From Bacteroidota bacterium (GTDB lineage Bacteria > Bacteroidota > Bacteroidia > Chitinophagales > Saprospiraceae): 38,691 nt of DNA. The position numbers and the translations under genes are program-made. Shown one piece after another: positions 17,197 through 24,996 of the stretch (position 1 is the first letter of the stretch; each line of letters begins with the position of its first letter). The stretch covers positions 1 through 38,691 of the forward strand of contig JAHEAQ010000049.1 in NCBI GenBank assembly GCA_024642705.1, in the 5' to 3' direction. The notes beneath the pieces were generated by a model. The model had not been told where the DNA came from. It saw nothing but the letters and a program-made list of their open reading frames with translations, and made no database searches.

Positions 17197-18779
17197 CAGT
17201 GATTTGGACAAATGAAGTTTTAATAGCAACACTTTCAATGGTTGTAATTTTTTTATTATCTGCGTATTGGACGAAGGATTTTAAGAAAATTACCTTTCTA
17301 TTATTAGGATTTATTGGATTGTGGCTTTCGATGGTGGCTCCAAACATCCAAGTGGAAAGGAAAAAGATCACTTCAAAGGTGAAAGACATTTCAGAATTTT
17401 TGTTATCAGATAAAAAAGAAAAGACAGACACTATAATTTTAGTTGGTGATGGACATCATTTAGATGATATAGCACTTTTGAAAGCATATAACATTGTTCA
17501 AGAAAGTATTTTGGAAACAACTGGTTTTGCTGAAATATCAATTCCTAAGGTAAAAGCAACACAAACTTTTATTGTAAAAGGAAAAGTAGTTTTAGCTCAA
17601 GATTCCATTCAAAAGATTTGGATGGAATTGTCAAATAATAAGGAATTTGAAGCGCCTTTTGAAAAGGACGGTTCTTTTGCGGTTCAAATAATAGCCCCAA
17701 CTACAGGTCTTTATGAATATAAACTGAAAGGAAAGTTTTTTTCAGGAGATACGATTTCAGAAATTGTTCCCATTGAGGTAGAGTCAACAGAAAAATTGAG
17801 AATGTTGATATTGGCTGCAAATCCTGATTTTGAGCTCAATTATTTAAAGAATTACTGGGTCTCTTATGGGCATGCAGTAGTTCAGAAAATCAAAATATCA
17901 AAAGAAAAGTACAGTACTAGTTTTCTAAATATGAATAAATTTAATCTTCAAACCTTAAATACTGAAGTTTGGGATAGATTTGATATGGTCTATTTAGATA
18001 TTCCAAGTTGGAATGCCCTTTCTTTCAAAGAACGAAATGATTTATTGGATGCTTTTGAAAACAAAGGTTTGGGAATTATCCTAAAACCAACAGAGCTTGG
18101 GCAAAATGTTCAAAGTTTACCCTTCCTGAAAGTGACAAAATTCTATGACGAAGAAATTAAAACAGTTCCTATTACATTAATAAAAACAGAGCAAAACAAG
18201 GAATGGGAAAACATAGAATTTGGAAGTTTATTGCAGAAAGGAATTGGAAAAATAATTGTGTTGAAGATTAATGATTCTTATAAATTAATGCTCAATGAAC
18301 AAGAAGAATTATATAAAGAAATATGGACAGACATTTTTTCAGAATTGTTTATTAAGCTCACAGACGATTTTGTTATTTCATTACCATTTTTAAATTTTGA
18401 GGATCAGATATTTGACCTTCAGTTTAATTATGCTTCTCAGGATTCCAAATATTATTTGAACGATTCTATTCCATTAGCCATCAATTTTACTCCTATGTTA
18501 GAAGGAAATGGAGTTGCAAGAATAGCTGGAAAATTAGGTTGGAATAAAGTAAGTGATTCAGAAAAAATGACGGAACGATGGTTTTATACTTTTGGTATGA
18601 ATTCATGGAAAGTTAGACAAGCTGATCAAATGCGTACCTATATTTCATATCTTAATAAAATAGAGAAAACAAATCAAAACCGCTTTTATAAGGCGAGTAT
18701 GAAATTTCCATGGTGGATATCCTTGATGATTTTAGTAGTAGGATTTGGGATGGTGTGGGTGTTGGATAAATTGAAGTAA
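17193..18779 (+). CDS. Membrane protein with amidotransferase-like domain, last gene of the MoxR operon
   Basis: The 528-residue protein has two N-terminal membrane spans (about 8-26 and 33-50), an extracytoplasmic part and a C-terminal span (about 505-525). After a beta-sandwich-like segment comes LMILAANPDFELNYLKNYW, the pattern seen in large BatA/VWA-associated membrane proteins where a class-I glutamine amidotransferase-like domain is inserted; FDMVYLDIPSWNALS and the FENKGLGIILKP strand fit the same fold. No catalytic cysteine triad is apparent. It starts within the stop of the preceding gene (ATGA overlap). I know no assigned function. Confidence 0.6.
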   Translation: MTVIWTNEVLIATLSMVVIFLLSAYWTKDFKKITFLLLGFIGLWLSMVAPNIQVERKKITSKVKDISEFLLSDKKEKTDTIILVGDGHHLDDIALLKAYNIVQESILETTGFAEISIPKVKATQTFIVKGKVVLAQDSIQKIWMELSNNKEFEAPFEKDGSFAVQIIAPTTGLYEYKLKGKFFSGDTISEIVPIEVESTEKLRMLILAANPDFELNYLKNYWVSYGHAVVQKIKISKEKYSTSFLNMNKFNLQTLNTEVWDRFDMVYLDIPSWNALSFKERNDLLDAFENKGLGIILKPTELGQNVQSLPFLKVTKFYDEEIKTVPITLIKTEQNKEWENIEFGSLLQKGIGKIIVLKINDSYKLMLNEQEELYKEIWTDIFSELFIKLTDDFVISLPFLNFEDQIFDLQFNYASQDSKYYLNDSIPLAINFTPMLEGNGVARIAGKLGWNKVSDSEKMTERWFYTFGMNSWKVRQADQMRTYISYLNKIEKTNQNRFYKASMKFPWWISLMILVVGFGMVWVLDKLK

Positions 18780-19004
18780 GCACAACTGAGGATAATAACA
18801 AATAAAATGCTGTATTATTTTGTTAATACCATTCTGTAGTTTTCATTTTATAGCAATGGACTTTTAAAAATCAACTTGACAATAATAAAGTATAATCAGC
18901 GTAAATAAATTGATTATTTTGAGTGTTATCTTGGACAGACTTTAAGGATGGTTTTTTCTGGAGGAAATGTTATAAGCAAAGGTCTAAAAATAAATTATTG
19001 ATAA
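18780..19004. other. Spacer after the MoxR operon
   Basis: AT-rich DNA without a recognisable gene. A loose stem (AACAAATAAAAT with TATTATTTTGTT around 18798-18825) follows the operon but is imperfect. A GTG-initiated plus-strand frame at 18923-19114 shows no family resemblance and overlaps the S74-like remnant in another frame. Confidence 0.35.
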
Positions 19005-19148
19005 ATGCTTTTATTGAAAGAAGTCTATTTTGTTCAAAGGACCATTTATTATTTATTTCATGCTATCGAATTTACAGTCCCAATTGTCAAAGCTTTACGA
19101 GAATTAAGTGTTGAAAATGATTTGATGAGAAAACAATTGATTGAATAA
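19005..19148 (+). pseudogene. Possible remnant of an S74-type (intramolecular chaperone) tail-fibre-like domain
   Basis: A 47-codon frame (ATG 19005, TAA 19146-19148) ends FHAIEFTVPIVKALRELS followed by VENDLMRKQLIE. This resembles the last part of peptidase S74 / intramolecular chaperone domains, where a conserved tyrosine-containing strand leads into VKAIQEL and a terminal coiled coil. The whole catalytic part is missing, so it is probably the worn end of a large surface or phage-like fibre gene. It could also be an independent short ORF; nothing like a promoter was noted. Confidence 0.35.
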
Positions 19149-19357
19149 TAAAAACTACTTGAAAGAGTGATGATTGGATTTTTATAATTAGGATCTAGAA
19201 AAACTTTAATAATGAACCCCAAGTTTATGTAAAAAAAATTTATTTGAGGCTTTTTTTATAGTGCAATAATTTTTCGAAGATAAATCCTAAATTTAAATAT
19301 TCAAAATGGATTTAAGTTCCTTTATTGATTGAGAAATCTCTACACATTTTTTTTCTT

Positions 19358-20107
19358 ATGAACCATTTACAAAAAATTATAGGCGAATTCGAAATACATT
19401 CAGTGGATGGAATCAAGGAATGTTTTGAATATGGAGTTGATCCCAATCAGTTTTATAGGGGGAAACCTCTCATCTATGAACTTATAAACATGTATCTGAG
19501 AGGACCATTATTCAAATCATGCATTGAATCTTTTGTTGATTTTGGATTAAAGTTCGAGGACAAAGCCTTATTATCAGTTTTACTTGACGATGCGCATACT
19601 CTTGATATTCTTTTAAACAAAGATCCAAATTTAGCATTAAAGAAATATACCTTGGACTGTGCTTTTACACCCTTATATGAAGTTTCGCTTCTTCATATTT
19701 GTGCAGAATACAACCATTTGGCATGTGCGCAGATCCTGATAAAACATGGTGTAGATTGTAATGTAAAGGCAGGATATGATAAAGAAGGATTTGGAGGTCA
19801 AACTCCAATTTTTCATACAGTTAATCAGCATAATAATACTTGTATTGATGCAATGAAATATCTTATCTCTCAAAAAGCTGATTTGAAATATACTATTAAA
19901 GGACTTATTTGGGGCAAAGGTTATGAATGGGAAACTTTTATACCTTCTGTTAACCCAATAAGTTATGCAATGATGGGATTACTTAGACAATTTCAGAGAA
20001 CTGAACAACAAATTTATGAAGTCGTAAAAATATTATTAAATGCTGAATACGGAACAGACTATTTTCCTGCAAACATTCCAAATAAATATTTATATGGTGG
20101 AATATAG
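19358..20107 (+). CDS. Ankyrin-repeat protein
   Basis: A 249-residue protein if ATG 19358 is used; a TTG 33 bases upstream (19325) would add 11 hydrophobic residues that look non-coding. The ankyrin-type helix pairs are clearest at SLLHICAEYNHLACAQILIKHGVDCNVK and QTPIFHTVNQHNNTCIDAMK, with weaker repeats before them. There is no signal peptide or membrane segment, so it is probably cytosolic and binds other proteins. It stands alone, 48 bases upstream of a lipoprotein gene in the same direction. A link between the two genes is possible but nothing supports it beyond closeness. Confidence 0.75.
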   Translation: MNHLQKIIGEFEIHSVDGIKECFEYGVDPNQFYRGKPLIYELINMYLRGPLFKSCIESFVDFGLKFEDKALLSVLLDDAHTLDILLNKDPNLALKKYTLDCAFTPLYEVSLLHICAEYNHLACAQILIKHGVDCNVKAGYDKEGFGGQTPIFHTVNQHNNTCIDAMKYLISQKADLKYTIKGLIWGKGYEWETFIPSVNPISYAMMGLLRQFQRTEQQIYEVVKILLNAEYGTDYFPANIPNKYLYGGI

Positions 20108-20154
20108 CATCAATTAATTTATTTCAAAGTTCTAGTTATAAAAATCATTATTTT

Positions 20155-21276
20155 ATGAAATATTTTAAGCTCTACCTAGGAATTATTTTTTTATTGCTAA
20201 TGCATGGGTGTAAGGCTAAACAAGAAGGAATAATCCTTTCTAATTCAATTGATACGAGTGAATTAGATGCTTATTTTTCTAATGAAATGCCAGAAGATCA
20301 ACCAGGTGGTGCTATTTTAATTATGAAGGGCGACAGCATTGTTTTTAGCAAAGGTTATGGTATCGCAGACATTAAGCTTAACTCTAAGATAGACGCGAAT
20401 ACTTTATTTAACCTTGGTTCTATTTCAAAAACTTTTGTGTCAAATGCTATCCTTATGTTACAAGATGCGGGAAAACTTTCGGTGGAAGATAATATGACAA
20501 AGTACTTTCCTGACTTTAAGAATTCAGCCATTGCAGAAAAAGTAAAGATCAAACATCTTTTAACGCACACTTCAGGATTGGAGGATAATAGAAAGACCAG
20601 AACAGATTCCATTTTTTATTTGAGTGCGAAAGATGCAGAAAATTGGTTTCCAATAACACAGGGTCAAGATTTAAAATTTGAACCTGGTACCCATTATGAA
20701 TATTCCAATCCTGCTTTCAATGCTTTAGCCTTGATAATTGAGCAAGTTAGCGGAATGAAATGGCAAAAATATATAGAAAAAGAAATTTTCAGCACATCAG
20801 GCATGATTTCAAGTACGATTACAGATGGAGCATTTCCAGAAACTGGGGTTTCTCATGCTTATATTGATAATAATGGAAAATGGATAGAAAGAGATTATGG
20901 AGAGGAACCTACTTTTGCAGCAGCTGGTAATGGTGGTGTGTGGAGTTCGGTAAACGAATTAGCACAATACGAATTGGCATTGCAAAAACACAAATTTATT
21001 TCAGACTCTATCTTGCAAGATTCAAGAACCATAAAGTCATGGCCAAATTGGCAAGATTCCATTCCTCCATTCATAGGTTGGTCTTGGTTTATTGAAAATA
21101 CGAATGAGGGATTAAAAAGGGTGGGGCACACAGGTAGTCAAGGAGGTTTTTTGTGTAACTATGTAACCATTCCCGAAAAGGATATTTTTTTTGTCATTCT
21201 TTGTAATACGCCTAGAAATGTTGATGGATTTACAGATTTTATATCAGATTGGATAACTAAGAATAGTTGGTTATGA
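20155..21276 (+). CDS. Serine hydrolase lipoprotein, beta-lactamase class C / penicillin-binding-protein-like
   Basis: The 373-residue protein has a lipoprotein signal (1-19, lipobox ending HGC19) and a class C beta-lactamase-like fold. The catalytic motifs are SISK (S89, K92), YSN (183-185) and HTG (325-327) in place of KTG. Proteins of this type in Bacteroidota are mostly D-Ala-D-Ala-type peptidases or esterases rather than true antibiotic-degrading enzymes, and HTG instead of KTG favours that. It would be tethered in the periplasm or on the outer membrane. The gene appears monocistronic, followed by about 700 non-coding bases. Confidence 0.88.
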   Translation: MKYFKLYLGIIFLLLMHGCKAKQEGIILSNSIDTSELDAYFSNEMPEDQPGGAILIMKGDSIVFSKGYGIADIKLNSKIDANTLFNLGSISKTFVSNAILMLQDAGKLSVEDNMTKYFPDFKNSAIAEKVKIKHLLTHTSGLEDNRKTRTDSIFYLSAKDAENWFPITQGQDLKFEPGTHYEYSNPAFNALALIIEQVSGMKWQKYIEKEIFSTSGMISSTITDGAFPETGVSHAYIDNNGKWIERDYGEEPTFAAAGNGGVWSSVNELAQYELALQKHKFISDSILQDSRTIKSWPNWQDSIPPFIGWSWFIENTNEGLKRVGHTGSQGGFLCNYVTIPEKDIFFVILCNTPRNVDGFTDFISDWITKNSWL

Positions 21277-21993
21277 AAAACTTAAAAAAAATTCACACTT
21301 GCAATAATGATATTCAAGACCAAATAAAATTCAAAATACAATTGAAAACGGAATCTTCAATAAAGTTAACCTACATTCAAAAATGAAGGTTATTAATCAC
21401 AATAATTCATAAAATATTCTAAAGTGATAGTTGATTTTGTTTAGGAATGCACTATTTTAAGTATGAAATATGGTGTGTAAAGAATCGCTATCTTTTCTGC
21501 TTTTCGAATTATTTTATTCAAAAAGTATAGAGCAGAAACTGATCTAGTATGGGTATTGATACATGAATGAAATATTTTAATGGATTCAATAATCTTCAGC
21601 AATCAAAAAATTGCGTTTAAATGTATAAAGTCCCTCAAATTAATATTAACTTTAGTTAAACTGATAAATGCGTGCCAATTTATTCAAATATCAGGCATTA
21701 CATATTTCTGCACTTTTAGAATAATAAATTATGATGAATAAAGAAATTATACTATTTATTTTTGATTACATTAGAAATGAAATTATTATTTCAAATGAAA
21801 ACTTTCCATTCTTACCAATGGATTTAATTTTGAAATAGCCAAAAAAATATTTCTACTTTTGTTATTTTGAAATATCCAAAAACAGTTTTCAAATATTGGC
21901 TGCTCCAGAAATAAAAACTTACAATTATAAAATAGTCCATCAATAAAATGGACAATAGAAAATATTTGGTTCGATCTAACAGAAAGAATTACT
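21277..21993. other. Long non-coding interval of 717 bases
   Basis: No supported gene. A 35-codon ORF on the plus strand (21731-21838, beginning MMNKEIILFIFDYIRNE) has an ATG but no recognisable family or promoter and may be a decayed gene end. A short palindrome, TTAACT-TT-AGTTAA, lies at 21646-21659 and could be a regulator site. The rest is AT-rich with several stop codons in all frames. Confidence 0.35.
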
Positions 21994-22443
21994 ATGAGCA
22001 ATAACAAAGTTTCACTTCATAGAGTTTTTGCAGCAAGTCCTGAGAAAGTTTATAAAGCATTTGTAACTGCTGAGGCCATGGCATCATGGTTGCCACCATA
22101 CGGTTTTGTTTGCAAAGTTCATAGTATGGATACGAAGATTGGTGGAAAATATAGAATGTCGTTTACAAATTTTACAACAGGAAATAGTCATTCTTTTGGC
22201 GGAGAGTATTTAGAAATTATACCTAACCAATTATTAAAGTATACGGATGTATTTGATGACCCAAATATGCCTGGGCAAATGATTACAACCATAGAAATTA
22301 AAAGGGGACTTTATGGCACAGAAATTTTTGTAACTCAAGAAGGAATTCCTGATATTATTCCCTTAGAAATGTGTTATTTAGGTTGGCAAGATTCATTAGA
22401 TAAATTAAAACGATTAGTAGAACCAAATATTCCGGATGCTTAA
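21994..22443 (+). CDS. SRPBCC (AHSA1/START-like) domain protein
   Basis: This 149-residue cytosolic protein has the AHSA1-type helix-grip fold: RVFAASPEKVYKAFVTAEAMASWLPP at the start, a GGKYRMSF strand, then GGEYLEIIPNQLLKYTDVF and the long C-terminal helix GWQDSLDKLKRLVE. The hydrophobic cavity of this fold binds small lipophilic ligands; AHSA1 members often sit next to ArsR-type regulators, but none is present here. It is followed after 24 bases by a VOC-family gene and both are probably one transcript. The ligand is unknown. Confidence 0.85.
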   Translation: MSNNKVSLHRVFAASPEKVYKAFVTAEAMASWLPPYGFVCKVHSMDTKIGGKYRMSFTNFTTGNSHSFGGEYLEIIPNQLLKYTDVFDDPNMPGQMITTIEIKRGLYGTEIFVTQEGIPDIIPLEMCYLGWQDSLDKLKRLVEPNIPDA

Positions 22444-22467
22444 CAATGTAAACCCAAATATTAAAAA

Positions 22468-22875
22468 ATGACAAAACAAATTTTTATCAATTTACCAGTA
22501 ACCGACCTTCAAAAATCAATGGATTTTTATAGCGCATTAGGTTTCTCAAATAATCCTCAATTTTCTGACGATACTGCAAAGTGTATGGTTTGGAGTGAAA
22601 ACATTTTTGTAATGTTATTGACACACGAAAAGTTTTTAACCTTTGCTACCAAACCAATTGCAGACACAAAGTCAAAATTGGCAGGACTTTTTTCACTATC
22701 GACTGACAGTTTAGATGATTTGAATAAAATCATGACAAATGGATTAAATGCTGGAGGAATAGAACCTCACGAAATCAGAGATATGGGTTTTATGCAACAG
22801 CGAACTATTGAAGATTTTGATGGTCACTCTTGGGAAGTTTTCTATATGGACATGTCGAAAATGCCAACTGAATAA
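22468..22875 (+). CDS. VOC-family (glyoxalase/bleomycin-resistance-like) protein
   Basis: The 135-residue protein shows the two beta-alpha-beta-beta-beta units of the vicinal oxygen chelate fold: IFINLPVTDLQKSMDFYSALGF at the start and EIRDMGFMQQRTIEDFDGHSWEVFYMD at the end. One potential metal ligand (E in WEVFYMD) is present, while the early His position of true glyoxalase I is replaced by Asn (FINLPV), so catalysis of the glyoxalase type is unlikely. This subfamily is often annotated as a lactoylglutathione lyase or extradiol dioxygenase without proof. It forms an apparent operon with the preceding SRPBCC gene. Confidence 0.85.
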   Translation: MTKQIFINLPVTDLQKSMDFYSALGFSNNPQFSDDTAKCMVWSENIFVMLLTHEKFLTFATKPIADTKSKLAGLFSLSTDSLDDLNKIMTNGLNAGGIEPHEIRDMGFMQQRTIEDFDGHSWEVFYMDMSKMPTE

Positions 22876-22891
22876 GAATCGGAACATTAAG

Positions 22892-22910
22892 AATCAAAAT
22901 CTTTTTGATT
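22892..22910 (+). terminator. Possible weak terminator after the SRPBCC-VOC pair
   Basis: AATCAAAA (22892-22899) pairs with TTTTGATT (22903-22910) across a three-base loop. The stem is AT-rich and the T-run (22924 onwards) is separated from it by about a dozen bases, so its strength is doubtful. Confidence 0.35.
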
Positions 22911-23317
22911 TTCCTCAGATTCGGTTTTTTTATTTTTGTTTGACTCAATTTCATAATAAGGAAAGTCAAAATATATTAATAGAAATGTTGATTGGTAAAT
23001 TCCGTTGGTATGTTAATCCTAATAATATATAGTTCTGTTTGGAGCGCAATTGGTATGAAAATTAATGATTGGTTTGAACATTTAGAAGCAAATTGCTGAC
23101 CAATCCAAAAAAAATAAATAATCAATACCAGTGTTGATATTTAAAAAAATAAAAATTTTAGTTATTTAAGTTGTTCGCACAAATTAAGTTTCTTTCGATA
23201 ACACTCGACGAGAAATATCAAGATAAGTTGCAGTTAAATTGCAAATTTTGGTAAATTTGATTTATGGATTATTTTGAAATTATTATGTAATATTTATAAA
23301 AATTAAATTTAAATATA
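22911..23317. other. Non-coding interval before the DoxX-like gene, with promoter and a nine-codon ORF
   Basis: No gene of normal size. Near its 3' end lies a good Bacteroidota-type promoter (23228-23259) and, four bases after its TTTG, a tiny ORF ATG 23264 to TAA 23290 encoding MDYFEIIM. This could be a leaderless leader peptide ahead of the DoxX-like gene or simply chance. Confidence 0.4.
23228..23259 (+). promoter_or_regulatory. Bacteroidota-type promoter upstream of the DoxX-like gene
   Basis: TTG at 23228-23230 and TAAATTTG at 23252-23259, separated by 21 bases, match the -33/-7 consensus exactly at the fixed positions. Transcription would start around 23263, giving the DoxX-like mRNA a leader of about 55 bases. 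Confidence 0.55.
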
Positions 23318-23683
23318 GTGAACATATTTTTGTGGATCCTGCAAATTCTATTAGCAATTCATACGTTAATGGGCGCTTTTTGGAAATTTTCAAATTCAGA
23401 ACAATCCGTTGCATCCTTAAAAGCTCTTCCTCATGCAATTTGGATTTCAATGGGTGTTATCGAAATTATTTGTGCTTTGTGTTTAGTTCTTCCCGCTTTT
23501 ATAAAAAAAATGGGAGTGTCAGTTCCTTTGGCTGCATCTTTCATTGTTGCAGAAATGCTTTTTCTTTGCGCAATTCATATTTTCTCAGGAGAAACTAACA
23601 ATCAATGGATTTATTGGATTGTTGTTGCAATTGTATGTGGATTTCTTGCATATTCGAGATATGTTCTTAAACCATTGCATTAG
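23318..23683 (+). CDS. DoxX-like four-span membrane protein
   Basis: This 121-residue integral membrane protein has four hydrophobic helices (about 2-20, 42-62, 68-88, 95-115) and the DoxX-like first-helix pattern LAIHTLMGAFWKF. DoxX/DoxD-like proteins are found in quinone-linked thiosulfate oxidation or redox stress in some bacteria, but the family is broad and most members, including this subtype, are uncharacterised. The start is GTG 23318; no ATG gives a complete first helix. A clear promoter lies about 60 bases upstream, so it is probably transcribed alone. Confidence 0.75.
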   Translation: MNIFLWILQILLAIHTLMGAFWKFSNSEQSVASLKALPHAIWISMGVIEIICALCLVLPAFIKKMGVSVPLAASFIVAEMLFLCAIHIFSGETNNQWIYWIVVAIVCGFLAYSRYVLKPLH

Positions 23684-23873
23684 GTTGAAAGAGGATGGTT
23701 ATGATTTATTCAAAAACGAAAATTTATCGATTTTTCAATTGAGTTTTCTTTGAGAAATAGGAACATTTTCCTTGCGAAATTGACTTGTCGACCTGCCAAT
23801 TGTTTGATTTTTTTTAAGATTTATTAACAGACTCCAATCAATAGAAGGTGCGTTTTTAGGTTTAAAATATTCC
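23684..23873. other. Short spacer
   Basis: AT-rich DNA with no supported gene; an extension of frames from the DoxX-like gene into this stretch (up to 23753) is an overlapping shadow. Confidence 0.3.
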
Positions 23874-23904
23874 TTGCAAATGTTAAAAATATCAATTAGC
23901 TTTG
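23874..23904 (+). promoter_or_regulatory. Bacteroidota-type promoter overlapping the start of the next gene
   Basis: TTG 23874-23876 and TAGCTTTG 23897-23904 with a 20-base spacer match the TTG/TAnnTTTG consensus perfectly. The predicted transcription start falls at about 23908-23911, i.e. at the GTG start codon 23909, so the mRNA should be leaderless. Confidence 0.65.
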
Positions 23905-23908
23905 CAAC

Positions 23909-24280
23909 GTGAAAAATAAATTCAGAGTTTTAAAGGTACTGCTTTTAATAGTTATCTACTGCTTTGGAATTGGTGTTGTAAATGCAAATTCGATTCATTC
24001 CCAGCCTCGGATTGCACAAGCCAAGGAGCAGTTGAATAATAATTCAATTTTTTCTACAAACCTTTTATGCAACAACTCTGAATCTGGGACAGGATTAAAT
24101 AATTCAAATAATTTTTCCTCTCCAAGTTTTAAAGATTCAATTAAAAATTGTAGAACATCAGCTTATTTAAAAGAGCAAGCGATTGAATCAAATTTTTCCC
24201 AGTACACCAATTTTTCAATTAATTTTTTAATAAGATACAGAAAAGCCAATATCATTTTTCCTTTCCATTATTTTTGGTAA
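23909..24280 (+). CDS. Small exported protein of unknown function
   Basis: The 123-residue product has a signal peptide (about 1-27, hydrophobic VLKVLLLIVIYCFGIGVV, ending VNA) and a polar, Asn/Ser-rich mature part that ends in an aromatic motif RKANIIFPFHYFW. I do not recognise a family. The only possible start that keeps the signal is GTG 23909, which sits four bases after the -7 box of a consensus promoter, so translation is probably leaderless. The gene precedes a membrane-anchored unknown protein by 110 bases; a hairpin at 24326-24341 lies between them. Confidence 0.6.
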   Translation: MKNKFRVLKVLLLIVIYCFGIGVVNANSIHSQPRIAQAKEQLNNNSIFSTNLLCNNSESGTGLNNSNNFSSPSFKDSIKNCRTSAYLKEQAIESNFSQYTNFSINFLIRYRKANIIFPFHYFW

Positions 24281-24390
24281 ATCATTTCTAAATAATCAAT
24301 CCAAATTAACGGGTTGGACAATGGTTTCTCATAGATGAGAATGCCTTATTTAAGATTAACAATTTATCAAATTTATTAAATAGAATAAAA

Positions 24391-24882
24391 ATGGAATTAG
24401 GAAGTGCCATCAATTGGGCAATTTTATTAGGTGTTTGTGTGGTTCCTTTCATTGTGATGGGGCAAAACAGAAAAAATAAAGGGAACAAAAAATTAAAGTA
24501 TTTAACTAATCTAGCAACTCAACAAGATTGTCATATTACTAAGCATGAATTTTGTGGTGATTTTGTAATTGGTATAGATGAAGCGAAGAAAAATGTATTT
24601 TTCTACAAGCAGTGGAAGGATACAGCTGTAGAAAATAAAATAAATCTAGCTGAAATTGAAATCTGTAAAGTTAAAAATACAGTAAGATTAGTTTCGGCGA
24701 ATAAAGGAAGTCAGAATATCCTAGATAGGATCGAATTAAGTTTGATTCCAGCTGACAAGTCCAAGAAAGAGATTTTGCTAGAGTTTTTCAATATAGATCA
24801 TAGTGTACAGCTTAGTGATGAATTGCAAATGGCAGACCAATGGTCCAAATTGATTAATGATTGCATCAAAATTAATAAGTAA
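24391..24882 (+). CDS. Membrane-anchored protein of unknown function
   Basis: The 163-residue protein has one N-terminal span (about 7-24, INWAILLGVCVVPFIVM) and a cytoplasmic-looking, basic then mixed alpha/beta domain with the line FVIGIDEAKKNVFFYKQW and repeated strand-like blocks (EIEICKVKNT, RIELSLIPADKSKKE). The arrangement suggests a small PH-like or lipid/protein-binding domain facing the cytosol, but this is only inferred from pattern. No family is recognised. The gene is closed by a strong terminator at 24884-24916. Confidence 0.6.
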   Translation: MELGSAINWAILLGVCVVPFIVMGQNRKNKGNKKLKYLTNLATQQDCHITKHEFCGDFVIGIDEAKKNVFFYKQWKDTAVENKINLAEIEICKVKNTVRLVSANKGSQNILDRIELSLIPADKSKKEILLEFFNIDHSVQLSDELQMADQWSKLINDCIKINK

Positions 24883-24883
24883 T

Positions 24884-24916
24884 AAAAAGCCCCTTGAAAA
24901 CATCAAGGGGCTTTTT
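24884..24916 (+). terminator. Strong intrinsic terminator
   Basis: AAAAAGCCCCTTGA (24884-24897) pairs perfectly with TCAAGGGGCTTTTT (24903-24916) around a five-base loop and is followed by further Ts. It ends the unknown membrane-protein gene on the plus strand and, because of the upstream A-run, could also stop minus-strand transcripts. Confidence 0.9.
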
Positions 24917-24938
24917 TTAACAAAAGAATTTTTAAATA

Positions 24939-24972
24939 AAGAAACCTGTCAGCATTGCCTGACAGGTTTCTT
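24939..24972 (-). terminator. Terminator of the TonB-type receptor gene
   Basis: AAGAAACCTGTCAG (24939-24952) and CTGACAGGTTTCTT (24959-24972) form a 14-base-pair stem with a six-base loop, located 25 bases past the stop of the minus-strand receptor gene. On the minus strand it is followed by a T-rich stretch. Confidence 0.8.
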
Positions 24973-24996
24973 AAATTTAATTAATCTAACCAAAAA

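Noticed and set aside
18923-19114. 63-codon GTG-started plus-strand frame
   Set aside because: Cysteine- and arginine-rich translation without recognisable features, overlapping the S74-like frame.
20155-21276. Calling the serine hydrolase an antibiotic-resistance beta-lactamase
   Set aside because: It carries HTG in place of KTG and a lipoprotein signal; this broad family is mostly peptidases and esterases.
21731-21838. 35-codon ORF beginning MMNKEIILFIFDYIRNE
   Set aside because: No promoter, no family and no neighbour coupling; could be a gene relic.
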